Source of the DNA: CAZMLC01 sp964567125
GTDB lineage: Bacteria; Verrucomicrobiota; Kiritimatiellia; RFP12; UBA1067
Assembly (NCBI GenBank): GCA_964567125.1
Contig: CAZMLC010000025.1
Coordinates: forward strand, 1-30,738
DNA: 30,738 nt
Direction of reading: 5' to 3'
In this document: positions 1 to 6,863 of the stretch, piece by piece
Numbering within the stretch: position 1 is the stretch's first letter
How the letters are laid out: each line of letters begins with the position of its first letter
The notes under the pieces: model-generated
The model's input: only the letters and a program-made list of their open reading frames with translations
Told to the model about the DNA's origin: nothing
Database searches by the model: none
Translations under genes and position numbers: made by a program

Positions 1-60
1 CCAAGAAAAATGACGCAGCACCCCCTTCTTCTTTTTTTTCACGCAACCCCCGCCAAGCAT
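1..60 (-). CDS. Possible start of a gene running off the left edge
   Basis: An ATG at 58-60 on the minus strand opens a frame that stays open for 20 codons to the window edge. It is preceded five bases upstream by a strong ribosome-binding sequence, GGAGGA. The visible peptide starts MLGGGC and continues with six lysines. Nothing can be said about function, and such a short open frame could occur by chance. The support is the ribosome-binding site and the fact that upstream genes are on the same strand. Confidence 0.22.
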   Translation of the reverse strand, partial: MLGGGCVKKKKKGVLRHFSW

Positions 61-151
61 CTCATTCCTCCGCGATCTCCGCGTGACCTCTCCCTTTCAT
101 GAAGGTTCATGTGTTTCATGGTTCAAAATCGTGCACGCTCTGCGCACAGTT

Positions 152-1264
152 TTATGTCCATTGCCCCGCATGGGTATCCGGCGTATGGAAGAGAGCCGCG
201 CTTTCGCCTTCGGCAATCCCCTTGGAGCAATCGTGGCAGGCATCGGGCAGCTTCCACTGCTCACGCGGCCAGACCGGCGTCTGGAAATGGCTCTGTTCGA
301 TGCGCTTGCCCTTTTCCAACGTATCCATACATCCGCGAATGCAGCCCTTTGCGCCGCACACGGCAAAGTAGCCGATGTGCGAGAGGATCTGATGGTAGAA
401 ATCCACGATGTGACCGTGCGGATACTCTTCCGAACCGACCCAGGTACCGGTCGCCATGGTGTAGGCCATGCGATAGGCCAATTCCTCCGATGCCTTGCTT
501 TCGCGCACATTCAGATCCACGGTCGGCAGATCCTTAGCCATGAACGGCGAGGCTTCGCGGTTGAGTCCATGGTGCGTCAGCGTGCAACGGCCCATCAGGA
601 CATCGCCCCACTGGTACTCCTGATCATCGATCTTGATCGTAATCGGCTTCCGATCTCCCGGTTTCGGAATCGCATTGCCCGGACAGTCTTTCACGCAACG
701 CATGCAGCGGTTGCAGAGCGTGCCGGGCTTGATGAGCGGATCGGGTTCTAACACCGCATCGGTGAGAATGTTGCCGATGCGCACACGCGGCCCCCATTTC
801 TTCGTGATGAAGACCTTGGACCAGCCAATCTCCCCCAGACCGCAGGCCAGCGCGGCGATGCGCACGTTCAGGTTGATTTCGCGCGGCGGACGGCCAGGCG
901 CGACAGGCGCGAACTGTCCGCTGCGCTCGGGCACGCCGGGATAGACCGGCACCGCTTCCCAACCGTGGTCCTCGATCATGCACGACAGCGCATAGGTCAC
1001 GCGCGGACGGAAGAGGTTGTTGAGTCGGTTGTAGGAGTAATACGTGTAGTTGGGCCAGTGCGTACCCTCTGTGATCCCGCGATACGTACCGCGCGGAAAG
1101 GGCGATATCACGGAGATCACGGATTTGCACTCGGGAAAGATATTCAACGGGTGCATCTTCACCGGCGCATCCTTAAAACGCTCGATGTTTGCAACACCCA
1201 CGATGCAGGGCCACCCCAGTGAGGCCGCAAAATCCTTGATCATCTGGGAAGTCAGTTTGCTCAT
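152..1264 (-). CDS. QueG/reductive-dehalogenase-like 4Fe-4S protein (paralogue 1)
   Basis: This 370-residue soluble protein has one clear ferredoxin-type motif, CNRCMRCVKDCP (C184, C187, C190, C194). Before it lies a block resembling epoxyqueuosine reductase and related reductases: GLGEIGW, then a KWGPRVRIGNILTDA stretch. The N-terminus carries ERFKDAP and IFPECKSVI, shared with the next gene. Extra cysteines near residues 300-345 (CGAKGC, CHDC) could hold a second, atypical cluster. It has no signal peptide or membrane segment, so it should be cytoplasmic. QueG uses cobalamin and two clusters to reduce epoxyqueuosine; whether this relative binds a corrinoid is not evident, and its substrate is unknown. 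The start has TAGGAGGT about six bases upstream, and the gap to the paralogue upstream is 12 bases, so the two are almost certainly cotranscribed. Confidence 0.8.
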   Translation of the reverse strand: MSKLTSQMIKDFAASLGWPCIVGVANIERFKDAPVKMHPLNIFPECKSVISVISPFPRGTYRGITEGTHWPNYTYYSYNRLNNLFRPRVTYALSCMIEDHGWEAVPVYPGVPERSGQFAPVAPGRPPREINLNVRIAALACGLGEIGWSKVFITKKWGPRVRIGNILTDAVLEPDPLIKPGTLCNRCMRCVKDCPGNAIPKPGDRKPITIKIDDQEYQWGDVLMGRCTLTHHGLNREASPFMAKDLPTVDLNVRESKASEELAYRMAYTMATGTWVGSEEYPHGHIVDFYHQILSHIGYFAVCGAKGCIRGCMDTLEKGKRIEQSHFQTPVWPREQWKLPDACHDCSKGIAEGESAALFHTPDTHAGQWT

Positions 1265-1276
1265 GTGCTCGACCTC

Positions 1277-2218
1277 CTACTTGGCGAAAATTTGGCCCGA
1301 TGCATGCTCGTCCTTCAGAGCAAGCCCTTGCGTGACGCGATCACATCCCACGGTGATCGGCTGCCCCTCGGCGTTAACTGGACGCTTGAAGGCATCCAGT
1401 TGCCACGGTTCACGGGTACGGAACTTGTTCTCAAAGGTGTTCTGCAACTTTTTGGCTTCCTCCAGACGCACCAGACACATGCGACCGCAGGCCGCGGCGA
1501 TGCGATCCGGCTCCTTGCCGCGTCCGCCGGCCAGAAAGGCGCCGTTCGGACACGACGCGCAAAGGCCCCAGTCAATCGTCGCAACTTCCATTTTGCAACC
1601 AGCCAGATCCTCAGTTTTCCGCTGATCGAGATGGATGGCGCCAAAGGGGCAGGCCGCCGCGCAGGCGCCGCAATCGCCGCAAATGGTTTTGCCCTGGACC
1701 GGATCACCCTCCAGCTCCGCGTCCGTCAAGACAAAGGCAAAGCGCTGGCGTGTACCGAAACGCGGTGTAATCAGGAAACCGCCCAATCCCTTTTCACCCA
1801 GGCCCGCAGCCACGACCGCAACCGCGGGATCGATGTAGACGTTGGGCGCCGGACGATCCGGTGACACCTGGATGCCCTTCGGCATGCCCGCCTCATTGTA
1901 AGCGAAAAGCGGCACGGCCTCATACCCCTGCTCTTCGATCCAGAGCGAGAAGTCGTAGGAGGTCTGCGCCAAGAAATTGTCTTCGACCCACGTGTAACCG
2001 AAGCTCTGATACGTGCTGCCGAAGTTCGTTCCCTCCTCAACGCCGCGGATGGAACCACGACACACGCGCCGCGCAAGCACGATCACGGATTTACACTCGG
2101 GAAAAATCGATTGCGGATGGCGTTCAGCCGGTTCATGTTTAAACCGTTCAATGGGGGCAACCCCGATTAAGTCAGCGCCAAACGCCTTGGCTTTCGCAAC
2201 AAGCTCGACTTTATTCAT
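1277..2218 (-). CDS. QueG/reductive-dehalogenase-like 4Fe-4S protein (paralogue 2)
   Basis: This 313-residue protein is a shorter relative of its downstream neighbour. It shares the IERFKHEP and IFPECKSVI segments near residues 23-46, an AAGLGEKGLGG turn near 137-147, a PRFGTRQRFAFVLTDAELEGDP stretch in the same place, and the cluster motif CGDCGACAAACP (C180, C183, C186, C190). Cysteines in GCKMEVATIDWGLCASC (about 207-223) are good candidates for a second cluster. No export signal is seen. It is the first gene of a two-gene unit, and the tandem-repeat element at 2320-2360 lies about 100 bases upstream. The family includes cobalamin-dependent epoxyqueuosine reductase, but genuine queG is normally single and longer, so a different reductive role is likely. 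The substrate is unknown. Confidence 0.8.
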   Translation of the reverse strand: MNKVELVAKAKAFGADLIGVAPIERFKHEPAERHPQSIFPECKSVIVLARRVCRGSIRGVEEGTNFGSTYQSFGYTWVEDNFLAQTSYDFSLWIEEQGYEAVPLFAYNEAGMPKGIQVSPDRPAPNVYIDPAVAVVAAGLGEKGLGGFLITPRFGTRQRFAFVLTDAELEGDPVQGKTICGDCGACAAACPFGAIHLDQRKTEDLAGCKMEVATIDWGLCASCPNGAFLAGGRGKEPDRIAAACGRMCLVRLEEAKKLQNTFENKFRTREPWQLDAFKRPVNAEGQPITVGCDRVTQGLALKDEHASGQIFAK

Positions 2219-2319
2219 ACCTTCAACTCTCCTTCTTGGATCGGCACTCAGCCTCGACGGCCACCGATTGATTCACACAGATTTATGGTGCATAGCGTAA
2301 CAGAAGCATACCGTGATGT

Positions 2320-2360
2320 ATTGTACAACAAATGCGGATAATTGTACGTTTTGGACACAC
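2320..2360 (-). promoter_or_regulatory. Tandem-repeat operator-like element, copy 1
   Basis: Read on the minus strand, GTACAA occurs twice as a direct repeat exactly 21 bases apart (plus-strand TTGTAC at 2321-2326 and 2342-2347). The 41-base block matches the block at 6706-6746 at 30 positions with no indels, well beyond the hexamers themselves. Direct repeats two helical turns apart are typical of AraC/XylS-family activator sites (known for araI). It lies upstream of the Fe-S pair and immediately after the MFS stop codon. The regulator is not in the window; the assignment to AraC type is inference. Confidence 0.6.
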
Positions 2361-2361
2361 G

Positions 2362-3615
2362 TCAGCCCTCTTCGATAACGCGGTCTTTGGTAAAGGTCAG
2401 GAGGTGTGCAGCGATCATGCAGACAGCACCTAAAACAAAGACCACCGCCAAGACGATGAACCCGATGTTCATGCCCGCATCGCGGCCATAGACATCGCTG
2501 AGACGCCCCAGCATCCACGGCGAGAAGGAACCGACAATAAAGGCGGTCATCATCATCAACCCGGAGGCTGTCGCATGGTATCTCGCAGGCACCACATCGT
2601 AGAGCGACGAGAAGGTGTTGCAGTCAAAAAAGCCCCGGAAAATACCGTAGAGCGCCACCATCAGCCACATATGCGAGAGCGTATCGACGCGCGAAATCAG
2701 CAAGACGATCGGCGCACCCAGCAGCAGACCGCACGCCTGCATCTTGAGACGGAATTTCGGATCGCGCCGCACCGCGCGATCCGTCAGATAGCCAACCACC
2801 ACAGCGGAGATCATGGCTGCGAGATTGTGGTAGAACATCACACCGCCGCCCGCCTGCGCCATGGTCAAATTGAACTTCTCCTGCACAAACGAGGGGGCCC
2901 ACAGATGGAACGCATTGTTGACAAAGACGAGAGCCATAAAGCCACCGGTCACAAGCAACGCGCTCTTGATGCGCACCAGCACCGTAACCGAGGCCAGCAA
3001 TGGCTCGCGAACCGGCACCGTCTCCTGATGCGAATCACGCGGCGCATCGCGCAAAACGCGGATGAAAATAATACCCAGCAGCACGCCGGCGCTGCCGTAA
3101 ATCCAGAAGGTCGGACGCCAGCCCCAGACATCGGCAATCTTCCCCGCCACGAACCCGCTGCTCAGCACGCCGAGATAGAGGCCACATTGATGAATCGCCA
3201 TGGCCAAGGAACGCGTTTTCTTATGATAGGCCGCCAGCAACGAAAAGGCTGGCGGTGAATAGAGCGCTTCGCAGCTTCCCGAGGTCACACTGTAGAAGAG
3301 AATGAGCGTCAACAATCCGACCGAAACACCTGCGAGCCCCGTGGCAGCACTGCCCACGATGAGCGTCCACGTAATGATCCACTTGCGGCTCACACGGTCG
3401 CCCAAAAAACCGGAAATGGGAATCATGCAGGCCAAGATCCAATACAGACAGGTACTGGCGAATCCGACCTGGCTATCGCTCAGCCCTAAATCCACTTTCA
3501 CCTGCGGGACGGTCACGCCCAGAATCGCCCGACCAGACTGGTGAATAAAAATCGCCATCGACAACCAGATCAGCACTTGCCACTGGTAAGAAAAACCGCG
3601 TTTCTGTTGATCCAT
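2362..3615 (-). CDS. Major facilitator superfamily transporter
   Basis: This is a polytopic inner-membrane protein of about 417 residues with roughly twelve hydrophobic segments. It carries the MFS loop 2-3 signature in the form GFLGDRVSRKW and a related GYLTDRAVRRDP after the central loop. The overall pattern resembles the anion/sugar-phosphate and hexuronate-type branches, but no substrate can be read from the sequence. Several in-frame ATGs exist. The one at 3615 is chosen because AAAGGGG lies five bases upstream of it; the start at 3642 would add nine polar residues with no ribosome-binding site. It follows the xylanase gene but a strong terminator lies between them. Its position suggests uptake of a breakdown product or export of a metabolite handled by the adjacent Fe-S proteins; this is inference. 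Confidence 0.88.
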   Translation of the reverse strand: MDQQKRGFSYQWQVLIWLSMAIFIHQSGRAILGVTVPQVKVDLGLSDSQVGFASTCLYWILACMIPISGFLGDRVSRKWIITWTLIVGSAATGLAGVSVGLLTLILFYSVTSGSCEALYSPPAFSLLAAYHKKTRSLAMAIHQCGLYLGVLSSGFVAGKIADVWGWRPTFWIYGSAGVLLGIIFIRVLRDAPRDSHQETVPVREPLLASVTVLVRIKSALLVTGGFMALVFVNNAFHLWAPSFVQEKFNLTMAQAGGGVMFYHNLAAMISAVVVGYLTDRAVRRDPKFRLKMQACGLLLGAPIVLLISRVDTLSHMWLMVALYGIFRGFFDCNTFSSLYDVVPARYHATASGLMMMTAFIVGSFSPWMLGRLSDVYGRDAGMNIGFIVLAVVFVLGAVCMIAAHLLTFTKDRVIEEG

Positions 3616-3686
3616 CATCGCCCCTTTATCGGTAACACCCAATCCGTATGACTTTGCACCGGAACACGCTGTACGGCGCTACGAAA

Positions 3687-3718
3687 ACGGGGTGGTATCC
3701 ACGTGAACACCACCCCGT
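3687..3718 (-). terminator. Intrinsic terminator after the xylanase gene
   Basis: A perfect 10-base-pair stem (ACGGGGTGGT at 3687-3696 with ACCACCCCGT at 3709-3718) and a 12-base loop. On the minus strand it is followed by TTTT. It lies eight bases past the xylanase stop codon and should end the GH13-GH10 transcript, giving the MFS gene its own promoter. Confidence 0.8.
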
Positions 3719-3725
3719 CATAAAT

Positions 3726-5225
3726 CTATTTCAACACCATCATCCGCGTCTGGACCTTCCCCGCTTCGTCGGTCCACGTCAGACGATACGTGCCGCGGAA
3801 TCCGCGGAACTTCACACATCCCTGCTCATCAGCCTTGACCGAGAGCTTCGTCTTCCACTCCTCGTTAATCAATTTGTTCAGCGCAAAGTAGGCGGGCTTC
3901 GGCTGCATATCGCGCGTAAAGATTCCCGACACAGAGGGTTCCCCCGGCGCTCCGCAATCGTCCACGAGGTTCCACCACGTGATGCCCATCATGGGTTTCA
4001 TGCTGAACCAGAGCCGATAGAGGTTACGCGCTGCCACGGCCTGGATCGCCTGGCCCTTCGGACTATTATCGCCGGAGGTAATGGTGATCTCGCTCAGATG
4101 GATCGGCTTGCCCGCCTTGCTGATCAGCGCAATGCGATCCCAATTCTGCTTGGGTGTCTGGATCGGCTTGCCCGCCGCCAGGTCAAAACAGGTCTTGGGA
4201 TCAAAGAGATGCATCTGTGCGCCGACAATGTCGATTTTGCAGCCGCGCGCCAGCAGATTCGTCACCTGATTGTAATAGCGCTTGTCCGCGACATAGTCAT
4301 TGATATTGAGTTTCACCTCAGCAGGGAAGGCCTTCTCCGCCACCTGCAAGGCGCGATAGGAGTAATCGCCCGGCATGAGCCCATAGTGGCTCTTGCAGAT
4401 CGGCGACCCCGGGATCTGGACCCCCAAGCCGAAATCCGTTGCGCTCTCATTGACGACATCCCAGCTGTGCAGCCGGCCTTTGTAATAATTGGCGATTTCG
4501 ACGATACGGTGATCGACTTTCTCGATCAGAAGCGTGGTAAATTTCGGCGCCATCGCGGCAATCTGCTCCGGCGTATACTTCTTGAGTTCGGACATCATGT
4601 TCTTCGGCAGCTGATCCGCAAACACCGAGGCATGCGCATCGGACTTCATGAAGGGCAGTTCATCGCCCGCCTTTTGCAGCAACCACGGCGGGTATTGCCA
4701 CTTGAAATTTCCCCAGACCAACGTATGCCCGTGCAGCCGGATTCCTTTGGACTCGCAGAATTCGACCACGGGGTCGGACGCGGGCCGACGCCAATGCGGC
4801 TGAATCTTGGGATCTGTGCACGCGTTCCAGAAGGCGGCCGTATCGCGCTCCTCGCCTTTAAAACGGGGCTTCCCCTCCTCCAGCTCAAAGCGGCGCCAAT
4901 AAAAGGAGATCGTGGCGGAATTCAGCAGCGAACCAAAGACGGCTTTATATTTTTCATTATATTCATCCTTACCGAGTTGGTTGAAATTAAAGATGTGCGC
5001 GCCGAAAATAAAATCGTGCGTCACCTGTTCGACGTTCACCGCAGTACCGCTTTTGAGCTGCAATGTCCACGCGGCATCCGCTTTGCGATGCGCCTCGATA
5101 TCGGCGTCGATTTTCGCCTGAACCTCCGGATTCCAGATCTTCCAATACGCTTCGCTCATCACATCATCGGCACTGAACCCGATTGATGCCATGCACAAAG
5201 AAGCTGCAACGATTCGTTTAACCAT
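3726..5225 (-). CDS. Secreted GH10 endo-1,4-beta-xylanase
   Basis: A 499-residue enzyme expected to hydrolyse internal beta-1,4 linkages in xylan. It starts with an export signal (MVKRIVAASLCMASIGFSA). The GH10 barrel shows HGHTLVWGN at about 165-173, the acid/base glutamate in WDVVNES (about E260), and the nucleophile in IHLSEITI (about E379). WWNLVDDCG further on is the usual barrel-8 tryptophan region. About 45 residues after the barrel (VKFRGFRGTYRLTW) form a small beta domain often seen at the end of such GH10 enzymes. The start at 5225 is preferred over 5288 because it begins the signal peptide and has AGAGGGA eight bases upstream. It is 13 bases behind the GH13 gene and shares its transcript; the terminator follows directly. 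Confidence 0.93.
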   Translation of the reverse strand: MVKRIVAASLCMASIGFSADDVMSEAYWKIWNPEVQAKIDADIEAHRKADAAWTLQLKSGTAVNVEQVTHDFIFGAHIFNFNQLGKDEYNEKYKAVFGSLLNSATISFYWRRFELEEGKPRFKGEERDTAAFWNACTDPKIQPHWRRPASDPVVEFCESKGIRLHGHTLVWGNFKWQYPPWLLQKAGDELPFMKSDAHASVFADQLPKNMMSELKKYTPEQIAAMAPKFTTLLIEKVDHRIVEIANYYKGRLHSWDVVNESATDFGLGVQIPGSPICKSHYGLMPGDYSYRALQVAEKAFPAEVKLNINDYVADKRYYNQVTNLLARGCKIDIVGAQMHLFDPKTCFDLAAGKPIQTPKQNWDRIALISKAGKPIHLSEITITSGDNSPKGQAIQAVAARNLYRLWFSMKPMMGITWWNLVDDCGAPGEPSVSGIFTRDMQPKPAYFALNKLINEEWKTKLSVKADEQGCVKFRGFRGTYRLTWTDEAGKVQTRMMVLK

Positions 5226-5238
5226 GACACGTCCCTCT

Positions 5239-6645
5239 TTATTTCTTCGTTTTTGTAACACAATAGCCAAATGGCGCCAATTCCGCATGAACCTTGTTGT
5301 CGCGCAGCGTCAACACCGCGCCATCGCCCAGCAGCCGCTCGCCCATGCGATCGCACTCCACCGTCACCAAGACTTTCCGATTGGAGAGGCTGATGAGCGT
5401 CATTACGGTCGCGGCAGGATCCTCACGCGTATAGGCCAGAACATCGTCCGGCCGATCCGTCGTGAGCCACGCGACCGCGCCGGTCGCCAATGCTGACTCC
5501 TCCTTGCGCAGCTGGCAGAGCCGCTTGTAAAAGGCCCATTTCTTCTGCGCCTTTTTGAGCGGCTTACTCTCCCAGCGGATCGGCCACTGCGCATAGATCG
5601 ACTGCGGCGAGCAATCGCCGAATTCCTGTCCATTGTAAAGCATCGGAACGCCATCGATGGTAAAACAGAAGACCATCATGGCCGCTGCGCCGCGCTCGCC
5701 AAAGACGATCTCCGCGCGCAATTCGTCGTGCACAATATCGTGATTTTCCGTATACCGGATAAAGCGTGCACCTGCAGGGAAGTTCGTCCGCTGCTTCTGC
5801 CAAAGTGTCTGCATCGTCGCGGCGGAAGCGCCCTTTTCAAACACCTGCTGCAGCGTCCGCAGCCACGTGAAATTGTAATTCAGATCAAAGGCGAAGCACT
5901 GATCGGCGGTCCGTTCGCCTTCGCTGAGCATGATGATGTCGGGACGGATCTTCTCCAAGCGGCGCCGCGACTCCTCCCAGAAATCAAGCGGCACACCCGG
6001 CGCGACATCGCAGCGATAGCCATCGACATCGAACTGCTGCACCCAGTAGGTCATGTTGCTGAAGAGATGTTCACGCAGCGACGCGCTCTTGAAATTCAGC
6101 TTGGGAAAATGCCACGAGGCCGGCACGGGAACACCGTGTGCATCGCGTTCCACCCAATCCAGACCGTTGGTCACCGCAACCGCCGTAGGCCCGCAATGGA
6201 GGTAGACCAGATCGAGAATCACGCGCATGTTGAGCCGATGCGCCTCAGCGACAAAGGCCTTGAGATCCGCGTCCGTACCGTATTCGGGATCGATTTTGAA
6301 ATAATCCTTGATGCGGTAGGGATTGTGCGGATTGTTGAGCTGGGAGGCCTTCTGACGATCGCTCCAGAATTCACGCCGCGGATCGTCATCCTGCAGAAAA
6401 ATCGGCGACATGTAGATGATCGAAATACCCAGCTCGGCGACGTGCGGCAACTTCTTCGTCGCCGCGGCAAGCGTTCCTTCGGGCGTAAACCCGCGCGGCC
6501 AGATCTGGTAGAGGGTGCTCTGCGTCAGCCATGCAGGACACGGACGCGCCACACGCGGTGCTGATGATCCCTGCTCAGCCGCCTGAAGCACGCCGCAGAC
6601 GCTCATTACCACAATCAAGAATCGTAAAAAAGACCCATGCATCAT
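5239..6645 (-). CDS. Secreted GH13 alpha-amylase-family enzyme
   Basis: A 468-residue alpha-glucan-active enzyme with an N-terminal export signal (hydrophobic FLRFLIVVMSVCGVLQAA). The four GH13 regions are visible: DLVYLHCG near 145, GYRCDVA with the nucleophile near D213, MLSEGE with the acid near E242, and YTENHD near 299-303. A C-terminal beta domain follows. In region I the residue before the histidine is leucine, where many amylases have asparagine. Exact specificity (maltodextrin hydrolysis or transfer) cannot be fixed. The start at 6645 is chosen because GGGGA precedes it by six bases and it begins the signal peptide; the frame extends further upstream without such support. It is first in the operon with the xylanase, and element copy 2 lies 60 bases upstream. 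Confidence 0.9.
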   Translation of the reverse strand: MMHGSFLRFLIVVMSVCGVLQAAEQGSSAPRVARPCPAWLTQSTLYQIWPRGFTPEGTLAAATKKLPHVAELGISIIYMSPIFLQDDDPRREFWSDRQKASQLNNPHNPYRIKDYFKIDPEYGTDADLKAFVAEAHRLNMRVILDLVYLHCGPTAVAVTNGLDWVERDAHGVPVPASWHFPKLNFKSASLREHLFSNMTYWVQQFDVDGYRCDVAPGVPLDFWEESRRRLEKIRPDIIMLSEGERTADQCFAFDLNYNFTWLRTLQQVFEKGASAATMQTLWQKQRTNFPAGARFIRYTENHDIVHDELRAEIVFGERGAAAMMVFCFTIDGVPMLYNGQEFGDCSPQSIYAQWPIRWESKPLKKAQKKWAFYKRLCQLRKEESALATGAVAWLTTDRPDDVLAYTREDPAATVMTLISLSNRKVLVTVECDRMGERLLGDGAVLTLRDNKVHAELAPFGYCVTKTKK

Positions 6646-6705
6646 GCGTATTCCCCAAAATAGATTTTGATGGTCTGTATTGAAGCACAGAGACAACATC
6701 ACTGT

Positions 6706-6746
6706 CTTGTACAAAAATAACACATAATTGTACATTTTAAACACAT
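6706..6746 (-). promoter_or_regulatory. Tandem-repeat operator-like element, copy 2
   Basis: The plus-strand hexamer TTGTAC occurs at 6707-6712 and 6728-6733, again exactly 21 bases apart and aligned without indels to the block at 2320-2360. It sits 60 bases upstream of the GH13 start. On the minus strand the proximal half-site leads into AAGACA, which could serve as a poor -35 with TTCAAT 18 bases on as the -10. A weak promoter touching an activator site would fit AraC-type activation. Confidence 0.6.
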
Positions 6747-6828
6747 AGCGTCCAATCGACTGCGCACGCGCCAAGCGATTTTTCCTGCACGTTTAGCGCT
6801 GAATCAGCTGTATAAAAATACACTGTCA

Positions 6829-6857
6829 ATAACAGTCGATATGTGATTAAATAGAAT
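6829..6857 (+). promoter_or_regulatory. Promoter for the nucleotide-sugar dehydratase gene
   Basis: ATAACA (6829-6834) and TAGAAT (6852-6857) are separated by 17 bases. The -10 ends six bases before the ATG at 6864, so transcription would start at or next to the start codon. This gene has no ribosome-binding sequence, which agrees with a leaderless message. Confidence 0.5.
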
Positions 6858-6863
6858 CCTTAA

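Noticed and set aside
17..151. Weak hairpin after the first Fe-S gene as a terminator
   Set aside because: The best stem just past the stop codon has seven pairs with two wobbles and a three-base loop followed by only four T; not convincing.
152..1264. Calling the first Fe-S protein queG
   Set aside because: The family resemblance is real but there is a tandem paralogue, a non-standard second cysteine set and no tRNA-modification context, so a gene symbol would be misleading.
3648..5186. 512-codon open frame on the plus strand opposite the xylanase
   Set aside because: It is antisense to a clear GH10 gene, has no ribosome-binding site, and its peptide is rich in arginine and histidine as expected for a shadow of a GC-rich gene.
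5728..6564. 278-codon open frame opposite the GH13 gene
   Set aside because: Antisense to a gene with all four GH13 motifs; arginine/histidine-rich shadow composition.
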